The notes under the pieces were generated by a model. It worked only from the letters and a program-made list of their open reading frames with translations, made no database searches and was not told the DNA's origin. The translations under genes and the position numbers were made by a program. From Antedon mediterranea (lineage: Eukaryota; Echinodermata; Crinoidea; Comatulida; Antedonidae): a DNA stretch of 64,000 nucleotides. Positions 22,847-37,700 of this stretch are shown one piece after another; position 1 is the stretch's first letter, and each line of letters begins with the position of its first letter. The stretch is from positions 6,087,001 through 6,151,000 of the forward strand of contig NC_092671.1 in the NCBI RefSeq assembly GCF_964355755.1. Direction: 5' to 3'.

Positions 22847-23080
22847 TCTCATTGTTAGTTTTCTGTGAAATGTGTTTTTTGATATTACTGAAGAATGTAT
22901 CAGTTGGCAACACCTTTAAATCCACAAGGCACAGTGGTGATTAGATTTGCTTGAAGTATCTGTATTGTACAAGGATGTTGCAGTATGGTGTCGGGCTTGG
23001 CCTTAGGGGACATGCATAGAAATTGTTTTTTTTAAAGGGGACGAAACAAAGTTCATTGAAAGAAATCAACAAAAATGACT

Positions 23081-23223
23081 AAAGCTCTGTCTACACTATC
23101 AAACTTTATGTGACAAAATAATGTGCCCACATATGGACATGATGGTGTCATCACTACCACATTTTGGGCACATCATTTTTGTTTAATATTCACATCAAGT
23201 TTGCTAGTGTACACAGAGTTTTA
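23081..23223 (-). mobile_element. MITE family M1, copy 5
   Basis: TAAAGCTCTGTCTACACTAT at the left, TTTGCTAGTGTACACAGAG at the right. Orientation B. Confidence 0.85.
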
Positions 23224-24677
23224 GAAGTGAATTTTATTCTTCCTCCTATTCTTTATTTCTTTCTGTGGTTTACCAGAATTTTTTTTTCATGGTGGTTAAT
23301 GAAATATTATTTGTAAATAAAGTAAACATCAAACATTATGTATTCCCTCTGTCCCATTACAATGTAACTGCCTAGCAACTAAACTGGCAACCCACTTGAA
23401 TGTAGCCCTGAGTTGGGAGGATGGTCACTCCCTACAGCAATAGAAACCACAGCAAAGGGCTCAGTTTAAAAGGATGATGAATTCCCCAGAGCCATACTAT
23501 AAGTGTGTAGTTAAGCCATAGCTACCAAGTTGCATTTTAGATAATTAAGATCAAGTTGGCATTATTGATTACACCATTATTTCTAAATTATTGATTTTTT
23601 TTCCTATTTAATATTCTCAATGCTTTTAAATAAAATACATTATATGAAATGGTTATTTTTTATTGTTATGAAATACAGTGTGCCACTGATGTACAAGTGT
23701 AATTTTCCAAATAAATTATTATTATTATGACATAGTCTTTGTTGCTATGTATACCTGTGCATAATTTTGTTTCGTAACATTTTAATTTGTTTCCATATAC
23801 TGTAATAGGTTATTAGATCATAATGATGAATTGTATTGAAAATGTATATATTATTTATTATTGGTTGCTAGTAGAACTGTGAGAATATCATGTGCAATGC
23901 GGGCTAAATGTATTAAAGTCTCGGATAATCTGTCCCAATTCTGAACCTGACTTATGCAATGCTAATTAATTTATTTGAGTGCATTTTAGTCAATAGGCAA
24001 CTTATAATATTAAAACTAATTCATTACATTGTCATTTATTAAAATGGTTAAATTTTTGTGTGTAAATATTTTATGAATACAGTTTAAAAATGTGGTACTT
24101 TATATGGTTTTTTTTTTGTGTTCCTCCTTTTCATAGACTTTATTCAATATTTTCTATTAATACATACTGTATTGTTTTTTTACTTTTTTTATTACTTTTT
24201 TTACAGTATTTTTTTTAATGCCAACACCACCTTAATAATAGGGGTCAAATCAAAGCTTGTGTTATATTTCCTCTTTTCGTCCCTACCTGCTATAGCCTGT
24301 AAATACTCAGGTCATTATGGCAATGATCTGCCTATATCAACAGCCAATCCTAATAAACAAAGACACATTAAGGCATACTTTAAAGCTGGAGTTCAGCTTG
24401 CCCTTTTCATTTGGATTTGACATTCTCATTGGGTAGGAACTTATGTTTATTTTTGTCTCTTTTACTCTAATTTGTGTTAGGATCTGGCTAGATTTCTTGG
24501 TATAAGCTGATTAATATAAAGACATTTTTTTTGTGAGTTTTGAAAGTGTTTATGTTCATAAATTTTGTGGATATTATGTGTTTTTAATAATAGGAGTTAC
24601 TGAAATACTTGGTATTAAGCAGACATTATTAAAATATTTCTTTACTCCTTTTGTAAATGAAACTACTTGTATATGCC
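23224..24677. other. No recognised gene
   Basis: The frame at 24118-24420 ends in a somewhat protein-like stretch (ACKYSGHYGNDLPISTA) but begins in a poly-T tract and has no splice support. The moderately GC-rich 23380-23510 may be an old repeat. Confidence 0.3.
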
Positions 24678-24820
24678 TAAAGCTCTGTCTACACTACTAC
24701 TAGTTTGACGTGAAATGTGATGTACCCAAATATGGCAGTGATATGACATCATCATGTCCATATATGGGCACATCACATTTTTTTGGTCATATAAAGTTTG
24801 ATAGTGTAGACAGAGCTTAA
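24678..24820 (+). mobile_element. MITE family M1, copy 6
   Basis: TAAAGCTCTGTCTACACTAC at the left and AGTGTAGACAGAGCTTAA at the right, nearly perfect inverted ends. Orientation A. Confidence 0.9.
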
Positions 24821-27800
24821 TACTTTTCACTATCAAAGTAGCAATATGCAAAATAGAAAGGACAAACAAAAAGGAAACAACTAAAGTATAAAGTCAAAAG
24901 AAAGGGCAGAAAAAAAATCAATTTGATTTAGTAGGTTTAGTTTATTGTGGATTACGCAGAGGCACAGATGAGAGGACAATTAACCATCAGATAAATACTA
25001 TAGGGCAAGCAAAGGTCCATTCAGACGTTTTAATCGAGCGTCATCATCAACAGATAGTGTTACATAGTTTTTACAATTGTCAGTGTTAGTTTTGTTGATG
25101 CTGGAGCCTTGTTGACTTTTAGTTGTGTTGTTGTGGGAACTACTGAGCTTGGTGGAAAAAGCTGTACTTTAGGTAAAACGGATAATTAGTGTCAATAGTG
25201 TAATTATATAATTGTTTAAACATACAGTAGGTATATATGATACTCTCATTTATATATTAGTATCTGGATCTTTGTGTGGTATTCAAATAATTTTTGTATT
25301 TGGATGATCCAAACAGAATAAAACCGTAAAACTTTGGATCATCCAAAAGGAAAAATTATTTGAATAGTCATATATATTGTTCTTTTCAACAGTACAAGTA
25401 GTATCACAGTAGGATGCTAGAGAACGATGTTCACTGTTGATTTAAACCAATTTTCAATCTTTTAAAATTCAACGTTCATTTAAATTTTCCATTTTGCTAA
25501 CATTTTGTGTACTGTTTCTGATGGCATGTTAATTCACATATTTTGGCTATTAAAACAAGTTAAGTTCAGTTATTACATGGACTGTAAATCAATATTGTTG
25601 ATGCGTGTCAATAAAAACTATTTTTACACATTTTTTTTAGTTTTCCCATATTACCAGGCTTGATGATAAGAATAAATTCATTACAATTTATATAAAGTAC
25701 TATAAGTTTGTTTTAAATCAATTGATATTGACCAGGGCGTGTCTAGATATTAACATGGTCGAAACCCAACACAGTTTTCGGATGACAACTTATGTAAATC
25801 ATGGTTGTCTTTAGTTACTTTAATGTACAACACAGTTTTTAGTTAAAATGTTGATGGTAGGGTTTTTTTTAAACAAATACTTGGACAAAAATGAATTATC
25901 TAGTTTCCCGCAATAAGTACAGTAGCTGAATATAATACATATTTCACTTTAATAATAGATCTAATTACCTTATTGGCGATAAAGTCAGAAAACCAGTACA
26001 GAGAAAAAAAACATTAATAATTAAAATCAACATTTTACTAAAATCAATATAGATTTCTTTAAGCATTAAAAAATCAATGTATTAAATTTATAATATCCTG
26101 ATTTTAATATTCAAAGTGAGAACTTTAATGCATTATTTAAATTCCATAAGAAAACCTGATTACTAAATTGTTTTTTTATGAATTGAAACAGACCATTACA
26201 AATTGATTCAGAATCTTTAAATAGTTGAAGGTATCAAACATACAAGTAAATATTCTCAACAAACAAAACAAAATCAATTACAGAAAACCACCCCTTTTAG
26301 GACACCCTTTTTCAGAAAACACCCATTTTCATACTTTCCCATGAAAGAAAATTAGGGAAAATATTACTTTAATTCTAAACCAACCCTATTCAGGGGACAC
26401 TCTATCAAGGTGGACACATGGGTCACATAGATACAGTATCCTCTTTAGTAGAAAAAATCATTAATTTACAAAAATTAAGAGCTTATATAAAATATTTCTC
26501 ACATTTAGGACCATTAAACATAATATAACACCATTTGTATCGGCTTATCGTTAAAAGGAAAATGCAAAATATTTTATATCATTATTAGAAATATTTCATT
26601 CTGTTTGAGTACTTATTGCAAATCATTATTAACTTCAGTCATTTCTTTTTAGAACAGTAGCCATAAAATGTTATATTTGAATGAGAATAACAGAGATTAC
26701 ATTATTAGGTATATTTATAATTGAAGCAAAATGTAAAATGTTGATGAAACATCAATTATGTCATATAGTATATTTTTAGGTCTATTGGATTGGAAAAGTA
26801 GATTTATACAAGCTGTGTTTTGCAACAGTTTCTATTTTGATTCTCAGTTACGGTAATTTGTTTACGACAGTGTTGGTTTAATAAATGACTATTTTTTGTA
26901 TTTGTGACATTCATAGCACAGAGTTGCACTAAACATTTACTTTTGGAAAAACCTTTCTGAAAATAGATTGCAAAGTATATAAAATAGCTATACTGTTGTC
27001 TTTATGTTTCCTAATCTACTGTCGTGGAATTTAATAAACATGTGATAGATTGTATCGTTAATACTACATCCACCGTGATACCATCTTAATAGATATTATT
27101 TCTAGTACGAGATGTTATCAATATGCTATTAAAGGATCCAATTTGCTTAGAGTCGATATAATTTGATGATACAGTGTTGAATCGCAAAGTGTTTTATGCT
27201 CTTAAAATATTCCTGATTAAGGCTTGAGTTGTCGCAGTGGTAACTGCTCTAAATGGAATGGTTCTCGTCTCAGACCGACGGCAAAGAATTAACCCTAAGT
27301 TATCAGTCAATAAGGTTAGAATGTATTGGCTGCGAAACTGATTAAGTCGAAACGTTGTTAATTGGTGAACAGTTTGAGTGCATTTTTGATTGGTTAAGTT
27401 ATTATGCATTCATATTTCGATAAGCTTCAGAAGACTGGTTATTTTACAGTTTGTTCATATTGTGTATTGAGTTTATTTTTTGACAGATGGTAAAGAAATA
27501 ATATCGTGAAATAGCAATTTGTTTTGAATTGTACGTAGTATTTTATGTACTTTTAAATAGGTTGATTACAATATGCATATTGCTTTTAAATACTGTATGG
27601 TTTAGTAGTGTAAAATTGTAAACTATAGCTTTGTGTTGATTTATGGAAACTGAAATCTTTAAATTTATTTTTTTATTTTACCAGAAGCTTGTCTAACAAA
27701 TGTTCTCTAGCTTCCATGTCTTTTATTTCTCAAGCCAGTGGGACTGGCAAAGATGTAATGAAGTGTTGATCTTAATCTCATGGTCCTAACTATTGCATTA

Positions 27801-28721
27801 TAATTGTAAAGGCCAGCTGGGCCCTCCTTCCTCTACCTGAGGCAAACTTGAAAAATGCATATTGAAAGGTTCTTTCTTCTTTGTCATAACTTTGACTGTA
27901 CTTTACTATTATTTTGAATGTTACTAAAATATGTCATTAAATAATTATATGGTTCAGATATCAGTAAATAGTTTGGCAACATATTTTGACTTTGAATATG
28001 ATGTCGGTAAATGGGCGACAAATCAAGCATATTTCCTTTCTATGCAGCTTCCCATGTTGATAGATTAATGAAAATAAAAATAAAAAAGTTAATAATAACT
28101 TATTTTAAATGGCTTTACAGTATGCTATGTGAGCTAAAAGTCTTTGTGGTCGACTAGCTAGTGTGATTGAAGTAGGCCTACCCCCTTTCTCCAGTGATTG
28201 TGTAAAGCATCCCCCCCCCCCCACCTCGTCTTTTGTGATTGTGTTCCCCAGTGGCTAAACCCAGGGGGCCCCTGAGCTTATGGGGCCCCTGTGCAGTACC
28301 CAGAGGGAAAAAACAGGCATTAAAATAATGTTGAAAAATGCTAAAAAAGTCCCAATGATGCAGAAGCCTCAGTTCTCTATGTTACGCCACCACTGGTACT
28401 CCCCCTTATAAAATGACTGTGGCACTCTCTTGCACAATGACTACAGTTCCTTTTCCCAATGATTCTGTTATCCCCCATTGCCAAGTTTCATCATTTCAGA
28501 TTTTTCATTTACATTTACAGTATTCATTATACATGTTTTATGTCGTATTGTTGAGGGCCCCTTAAAATCAGCTTCCGCTGACTGGGTCACCCTCTTGAAA
28601 TATGGTTGAATAAATAATAAATAAATAAATAAGTAAGATCTCAGTTTTTTCAGATTTGCACCTTTTAATCTAATTATTAATTGATTTATTGTTAATGCAT
28701 TGATATTTTTCTTTTTCACAG
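24821..28721. other. Region upstream of the SLC1A coding start
   Basis: It should contain the non-coding first exon(s) and promoter of SLC1A, because a clear acceptor precedes the start-codon exon. I could not place them. It also holds the hairpin at 25281-25365, an inverted member of the GTGTCC repeat at 26285-26410 and a poly-C run near 28210. Confidence 0.35.
25281..25365. repeat. 85-bp hairpin (snapback repeat)
   Basis: Two 33-bp arms (25281-25313 and 25333-25365) pair almost perfectly around a 19-nt loop. Each arm itself contains the palindrome TTTGGATGATCCAAA or its partner. It may be a minimal MITE. Confidence 0.75.
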
Positions 28722-31700
28722 ATTAATCAATAATAAAATTCAAGATGGAGGACGAGGTAGAAGCACAAGTACCTTTATCAAATACAAAATTACGCCGTGT
28801 GTTGGCATGGTTCAGACAAAACTTGCTCCTGGTCTTTACAATTGCCGGTGTCATTCTTGGTGTTTTCTTTGGCTTAGTTTTACGTATTGCAAATCCAAGT
28901 GAAGAAGCTATTTTGTTAATTGGATTTCCAGGAGATGTATTTCTTAGATTGCTTAAAATGTTGATTCTGCCACTCATCGTGTCCAGTTTGATAACAGGTA
29001 TTTTAATTGTTTTATTATCTCTCTTATTTTTTATATTTTTTATAGTATAACCCCTATGAAGGGGAAACTTTAGGGACACAACAAAGTGTCCCATTAATAG
29101 AGGTGTTTCCTGACTGAATAGGGAAGTTCCCTGAATAGATGTTAGCCTTTATTTGTTTCACAGGAGAGTCTCCCCTGAAAAGAGATGTCCCAAAGATTCT
29201 ATCTACTGTACTTAATGTTGTTAATTACGTTCTGTTAAATGAGCCTGGTGGAGGAACTAATGTTAGACCAATCTGCCCTAAATGTTCTTATTAAACATTG
29301 TAAACTGGACTAGTATTAAAAATTGAGACATATAAAGTACAAAAAGTGGTCCTTTTACGTGTAAACCTGTACTGCGTTAACAATCAATTGCATATGTACA
29401 ATAGCCTAATTCAGAGTATTCCTGAGTTACTTTGATCTCAAACACTTTGGTCAATATCCTAAGGGTTGTTACATGCTTCAATTAAGCAAGCATAACATGA
29501 TGTATGTGGCGTTAAGATTTCAAGAGGGACTTTCTGTTGATAATTCAATTTCAAGTAGGCTTAGCCGGCTTAGACGTGGCAATTTACTTTTATTGAAGTG
29601 AAAAATAAATAAGGTTTGTAAGATTAGTGTATCGATGAGGTTTTGTGTGATTTATAGAAATGAGTTCAAATACCAGATAAACAACCAAATCTCAAAATAA
29701 TTTTTCTTTCTTTAAATATAAATGTTTTTCCTTTACCTCACATCACACAATACCCCTCCCCTCCATCCCACTCCTCCCCTCCATCCCACTCCTCCCCTCC
29801 ATCCCACTCCTTCCCTCCACCCAACCCCACCCCTCCCCATCATATATTTATATTCTTTCTACTTAATGTTTGTCCATATCTATTTCATGAAAATGAATAT
29901 ACCATAGTGATTTTAATTTTAGAAAGGTACGTCATAATAAAAAGTCATTGTTGTATAAAAATACAAAACTCGGGAAATAGAATAATAAGGAGGGAAATCA
30001 AATACAGATTGGATCAATCGTTTACAACCTATTTGAGCATGTGCCAACTACTTACTGCTTAGAAAAAAACAGCATGAAATAATAATACTCTATACATACT
30101 CTATTACTTAAAATAAAAATATATACAAACTATTAAATTAAAGATATTGTCTCCCTAAGAAAATAATTTGTTTACAATTTTTTTACATTGGGTTTTTAGT
30201 TAAATTTAGCGTTTTATTTTTTCTGTTTATAAGTGAAATCATTATTTGTGAATTACTTTATTAAAATTGGCTTATTAAAAGTCTGATTTTATAGATCTTA
30301 ATTTTTCATGATTTTTTTTTTTTTGTGGGGGGGAGGGGGAGGAAACAATCTTTTGTATTGTTTTTATCATCTGTATTGATATAATATTTAAAACTTTGTT
30401 GAAAACTGAACTTTATTTTATCCAAAATGGAGAAGTAAAGTTAGTGCGGGCATTAATATTAAATATTTTTCTTGACAGGTTTGACAGGTCTTGATGCCAA
30501 ATCCAGTGGTAAAGTTGGTATGCGAACATTACTTTATTATTTCTGTACGACAATGATTGCTGTATTAATTGGTATTATATTGGTACTGACGATTCGTCCC
30601 GGTGAGTCCACACAAGCGAAGGAGAAACTAGATACGGGTGATGTGAAATCAGAAATAACTACTTTGGATGCTATATTGGATTTACTGAGGTAAATGAATG
30701 ATCAGTGATAGTAAAACAGCTCTGTCTAAACTATCAAAATAGTTTGAAAAGTGTGATGTGCCCAAATATGGCAGTGATATGCTTCACATCACATAACATT
30801 TTTTTGTCACAAAGTTTGATAGTGTAGACAAAGCTTTAGTTTAACTTTTAATGATTTGTTTAATATCACTTTTTTTATTAGGGCCATACATCAAAAATTT
30901 TCCAAATAAAGTGAATTATCAATTATCAATCAATACCTAAAGCTCTGTCTACACTATCAAACTATTTTGACAGGTTGATTTTTGCCACATACACAGTTTG
31001 ACAGTGTAGACAGAGCTTTAGGTGATGATACCAACATACTATTAATAAATATTGAAGAAACAGACTGATGTATCTATACTTTAGAGGAAAGAGAGAGTTT
31101 GTATGACTGTTCATTGTACAAATGTAATTTCTTCTGATTGGAGATAATAAAGTTTTCTTGTGTCTTATGTCTGTATGTCAAATAACATTTAACCACCTGG
31201 GACTGGTATCTTTACTAGATTAATATTTTATCATTCAATATACACAAATGTGTAGCAGATTTGTTCTACAGTACTATGATTTTTGTCTTTTTTTTAGGAA
31301 TTTGTTCCCATCAAATTTATTGCAAGCCTGTTTTGAGCAAGTAAGTGGTTTAATTCCTATTTTAAAACACAAAACAACAGGAGATATTAAGTTAAACAAA
31401 ATGCACAATATTGAGAATTCTGAATCAGTTATGTACTTGACTGGATTTTCCAAGAATCCAGGGCTTTAATGATTTTCACCTTAGGTAGAAAATTACAAAG
31501 AAATGCTGTTTTGATCAGATAAAGATAAAATAGTAATATAAACATTTTTCTTACAATGTTGTAATAATTTGTAACTTGAGTGCAATAATTTAAAAATGGT
31601 GTTTTTTTTTCTTAAAATCCAGGGATAAAGACAAGTTATCCATTACCTTTAATTGGTCATTGAGTCATGAAAATTGAGTGGGAAATTGTACAATTATTTT

Positions 31701-34700
31701 GATCGGCTGATTATTTTACAAGAGCTAGTTGCTAAATTTCCTGTTTTCTTGTTCCAAATAAAAAATAAATAATTAATTATTATTTAATAATTGATAAAAA
31801 GTAAGCGATGGCCTTGAGGGACGATTAGTGTTTATAGGGCATAGATGTAAATGTGCATATATTTGCATAAATTATAATAATTAAATAAATATGCTAAAAG
31901 TATATACATTTATAAATATTAAGATAAAACATACATAAATTTCAAAAACTGCATAGAAAATTTAAATTTTTAATCTATACAGGCATATGGTTAACAACAA
32001 ATATAACAACAGGAAGAGTTGTTATTGTTAGCTTAATAGGTTTAATTATTAATAGAAAAAATCATCCTCTGTATTTTTTTCTAGGCCACAATTAATTCTC
32101 TATTAAATAATAAATAAAAGTGTTTGTTTAGTGTGTGAACTGAGGTATCTTTTGCCACAACAATTTGATGTGCCCTATATGGACATGATGACATCGTATC
32201 ACTACCGTATTTAGGCATATCACTACCATATTCGGGCACATTACACTTTATTTGTCAAACTAGTTTGATAGTGTAGACAGAGCTTTACACTACGGTATAT
32301 GAGAAATAATATATTTTTGTATAAGAATTTTGAGTTTTATGACTAATGAACATGAATAAACATTAATATTGAATCTGTCAAAAGCCGAAACAGCTTATGG
32401 CATTAGAATTAAGTGGTATTATCAGTGCTTTTTACATTAATTCTTCTTCAATGTATTATGGTAAACATTGTTTCCTCTTTTAGTGGAACGTGACGGTTTA
32501 TTTGATAATGTCTAGTGTCTGATCTAGGTGAACTCGTGTTTAATCACAACATACACACCAGACTGGGAGGGGCTGAATAAACACAATCCTTTCAAACTCC
32601 TAATGACAATTTATTTACATAGATTTATTAACCATCGGCACTTTCTGCCATATCACTTTTAATAGTGATATTGTAGTTTATTTAGAATATGATAGAGGTT
32701 CTGTTTTTTTAACCTTTTTAAAAAACAGACGAAAATATAGAAACAATGTTGGATTGGAAATGAAACGGTATATTTTCTAAATTTCAGAAATTATTGATAA
32801 CTACAGTAAATATTAGTAATTTAAAAATTTAAATTATTTTTCAATCAAAATGATTTTTATATAACAATTTGTATGTCTATAGTCAAAGATTTCTTGTTGA
32901 ATGAAAGAAATATTGAAAGACTTTTAAAGTATGTGCATGTTTTTTTTAATTAAATGTCAGTAAAATTATAAAAATGATCAACTAAATTCTAGTTATAATG
33001 GTTTGATGTAATAAAAAAAATTGTATAATAACTTATTTTTTCAGACGCAAACATATTATGAGCCACAAGATATCTATGACACTGTGGCTGTAAATGTTAC
33101 CGCTGCTCCGATCACTCTAGCCCCAAATGTCACCCCAGGTGTGAATGTCACCGATATTGTACCTTCTTACAATGAGACTACCATAGATGTCTTCAATCAA
33201 ACAATCTCTATACGTAAAGTTGGATACAAAGGAGGAATGAATGTGCTGGGTATGTGTTATCTACAGTATTCCTTTTTTGAATTTATATTATGAAGTGGAG
33301 CTTGGCTACCAATCTAAGGGTCCTGGGTTCAAGTCCTGTCATATGTCAGGGTTTTTTTCTCATGACAATTTACAACTCCACTCCCAAAGACTTAATAATA
33401 AGTCTTTGTTTATGTAGAGCATTGTGTATATGTTTGTCTTGTGAAATTATTAAATAGTTTATCCATCCTGTAATTGGCGGGTTACTCGCTGTTGGATGAG
33501 TATGAAATAAAATTTAAAAAAAATAAAATATATAATAGCACTGTGATACAGTAGAATATCTATTTTTTATATCTATTTGAACATCGCTATTCGGAGGACA
33601 TTCGTATTATGGGAAAAATCTCTTTGGACAAATAAGAGACAATACCTGTATGTGTGCTATGTATATACACATTGAGACACCCATATTCAGGTGAAACTTT
33701 TGTCAAACGAACAAGAGGAAATATCTCTTTTAACACTAGGCCCTACAGCCAAACCATATTGTAAAGTAATATTATGTCGTGGTTATGATCCTCGGCTACC
33801 AATCCAAGGGTACTGGGTTCACCTGTCAGTATCAGGATATTTTCTAATGATTTTCTAATTTATAACTCCACTCCCAAAGACGTAATAAGACTTTGTGTAT
33901 GTAGAGCATCTTACGTAATGTTTGTCTTGTGAACAGGTTTGCTAACTTTAAGAAGGATAATGAATGAATTCGCTTATGGTTATCCTTGGCAATTTGCCTT
34001 ATACATAAAACAAAACAAAAATTTTTAAGTTTCGTATCTTAACTAGCAATTTAAATTATTCTCTCACAGAACCCAACCAAGTAGTACTAAATATAATATC
34101 TAACCATGCTTGAATAACTGTTCTTGCTTCATTAAATACTAACCTATTAAAATAGTAATTGAATGAAAACAGAATATGATCATTGGGTCTCATCAACAAT
34201 TGGCAAGGTTAATGTCGGTCATCTTGGGAAAAAGAAGAATTTCACTAGAAATACTCCCTAAAGCTCTGTCTACACTATCAAACTTTATGTGACAAAAAAA
34301 TTTGATGTGCTCATATATGGACATGATGTCATATCACTATATTTGGGAATATCATTACCATATTTAAGCACATCATACTTTTTTTGTCAAACTAGTTTGC
34401 TAGTGTAGACAGAGCTTAAGAAAATGATTTTGCTTATTTGTGTAGATTCAGAATTTATTCTATTATTATATGTATCTTTACTGAAATACATTGGGAAAAA
34501 AAGGTGGTTGTTTGGTCCCTTTGTGGAATACAACAACCCGACCTAAATCCAGTGTCTACATGGGTGTATATTTTATACCAATTGAAATCAAATGACCCAG
34601 GTAATTGAGGTTCGTCTCGTTGATGTTTCCAATCCAGAGCATTCAATAAAGAACCATGAAATGTTCAACATTTGGTTCTGTTCTTGAAAGTTGTAATGAT

Positions 34701-37700
34701 TGTCTCTTCTGGTGATTATAATATTAATTGTTTTACTACCACACACATGCAAATTTAGTTCGGTTGATACTAGTATAATAAAATAGTTCAATCATGGAGC
34801 TAATATATAGGTCCACGGTTAAATCAAATAGTTATCTAAAATCTGATGTAAAAGAAGAAGAAGAAGAAGAAGAAGTTTTGAGAAGCTGTTTGAAGTTTTT
34901 GTAGGAACTTGGTTGGCAAAGCCCAATCATCATCATCATTGTTCTCTGCTTTTTACAGCAGAGGTCTAAAGTGCATTTATCCAAGTGACACTTAATTCCC
35001 AGAACTCATTATTTCAGACTTTATATTTATACAGTCTGTTTAATAACCTGTCCTTCATAAAGGTTACTCCCCTGTTTAATGCTTGTAAAATGAAAGGGTT
35101 TAGAGTATTTTATAAATTTAGTATAAAATTGTCTGATGAATCACATTTTCAACAGTGGATTGAAGAATTAGTATTAGTCACAATTGGACAACTTTGGCAA
35201 AGAATTTGGAACATTTTGAACAAGAATATTTTGATTTTGAAAGACCTTTCAACAATGTTTAGGAAACATGGTTTTGGGAGAATTCCAAAATTGTAATTGT
35301 AAGAAGAAATGTCTATCAAATTAACTTTTAAAGGCCTTCATCTTGCAACACTCTTCATTGGTTTTTGATTTGGTCAGCAGGTGCGGATTTAGGCAGGTAA
35401 TAAAGAGGCTTTAGCCCCCCCCCCCCCCTCTAATCTATAATGCAGGATCCGCACCTGGTCAGCTACCATTTATTCATACTTTCATCCTTTTCTTTAAACC
35501 ACTGTATTCTAAATATTATGATAATAAAAAAGTATATCAAAGTAACTTAATGATCTCTATTGACTATGTTGAATATATGACATTAAAAAATATAATTGAT
35601 TACCCTTCATTTATGTCTGATTAATGACCTTGTAAACTTGTAATGCATCACAATTGGTCTCTTGGTAATTTAAATTTTTTTTTTTTTTGCATTTAGATAT
35701 TGATTATCTATCATATGAAAGATTTATTGTTTATTACTTTATGTTGAATTATAAATTGATAGTTATTACGTCTTAATATTTTTTCGTATTCTAACTCAGA
35801 CGCCAAACTATCAGAGTGTCTAATACATTAATAATAGTTTTGTCTGCATTTAAGCCCTCAACATTTAAAGATTATGTTTTAGACAGTTTAAAGAAATTTG
35901 TTTTGAAGAAGATTGATAATGGCGTAATATATTTAAAACAAGTGATGTAAATACCTCATTGAAATTTAGGTAATTGTGAATAAATCCTACTGCATTAACA
36001 AAAAACATAAATCATAATTATGTGAAAATTGAAACAAGAATTTGGCACTTATTCAAGCCTCACAAGTAGGCAGAACAATTTATGATACTGATACATTTTT
36101 ACACTTAATCAATGGTCAATTTATGACCCAAGAGCATTATAAGTGACCAAACAGTTAAACTTCTTTATGCCTTTGGTTATAGTTCATGGAGGTATAAAAT
36201 TACACCTCCATGGTTAGTTGTACCCAGGTCAGTAAAAATACTAAATGCAAAAGTTTATAGGTTCATTTAACAATTTAACCGTTTCCAGCCAAAATGTGTA
36301 TTAATATACTGTATTTCGAAGAAACATACAAGTTTGGTAAATGTACTGTATTGATTGTGTTAGACACATATGAACTTTTGACAAATGTAAACACGACGTT
36401 CCCATTATGAACATTTTTAAAATTATGGTACTGTAGTAAACTAACATATATGTTCATTTAACTTAATTTGTGTTTGTAACTATTGAAAATGTATTTCTTG
36501 CGCACTCTTATATTTGATATTTCATATCAATTATGTAATATTTTTATTTGAAAGGGTTAATTGCATACTGTATTCTGTTTGGAATCTTGCTGGGCCAGAT
36601 GGGAGAGAGTGGGCAAACAATGGTTAATTTCTTCAGTATTTTGAATGATATTACCATGAAGATGGTCTTACTTGTCATGTGGTAAGTAATATTTTCTCAA
36701 ATAGAAAAAAATACAGTCAGTAACTAGACTATGTACCTATCGAGTTGAAAAGTCATTCTACACACGGTCAGAAACATATGAGCATGCACAGAATGTGTAA
36801 TCGTGTGGTGAAGAAAGCAATGTAATAAAAGAAATGTCCTGAACATTGTTCAAAATATCCCACAATGTCACATAGAAAGAGTGTTTGAATAAACAGAATG
36901 ATTTTCTAAGATACCACATGACCGCAACACCTTACAAAATATCCCATATTTGAACATAGAAAGAGTGTTTAAATAAACAGCATGATTAAAGAATTATTTT
37001 ATATGTTTTTTAGTACTGTATAGCAATGTAATTAATAGAAATTATTTATTTACATATTTAACATTTTCTTTTATAGGTACTCGCCAATTGGTATTCTTTC
37101 ACTCATCTGTGCTAAGATATTGGCAATGGATGACCTGGCTCTGGTGTTCTCACAGCTTGGTCTTTACATGTGCACTGTTATCATTGGTCTTCTCATCCAT
37201 ACCAGTGTTCTGATGACAATCTATTTCTTGTTTACGAGAAAAAATCCACTGCGTTTCTTCCAAGGCATGTTACAAGCCTGGGTCACCGCTCTGGCAACAT
37301 CGTCAAGGTACTATTTTTAATGAGTTTTATGTACATGTAGTATTATAATTGTTCTTGTGTTGAACTGGAAACTGAAGAAAATTCTATTATGTCCTCTTCA
37401 GACCTATGGCAAGATCAGCACACCTGGATATCATTTCTTACCTTCTTAAATTTATAAATCATTTTAGAACAATTATGTATTTCCAATGGAAATTAGGCTT
37501 ATAAGCTTTTTGGGCTATACTGGAAAATCTTTTATAAATGTATTTTTTACATTTATTTTCCTAATAAAATTTAATCATATGTAATTGAATTGAATTGATC
37601 ACTTCATTTTAGAATAAATACAACAAAAATTGAAACAAAACGGAAAATCACACTAAAATAGGATTGAAAAGATTTGAATATTGTAATGAAATTGTCTTGA

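Noticed and set aside
28723-29094. 123-codon minus-strand frame over SLC1A exon 1
   Set aside because: Antisense shadow of a confidently identified coding exon.
29722-29907. Proline-rich plus-strand frame
   Set aside because: Translation of the CTCCCCTCCATCCCACTC minisatellite.
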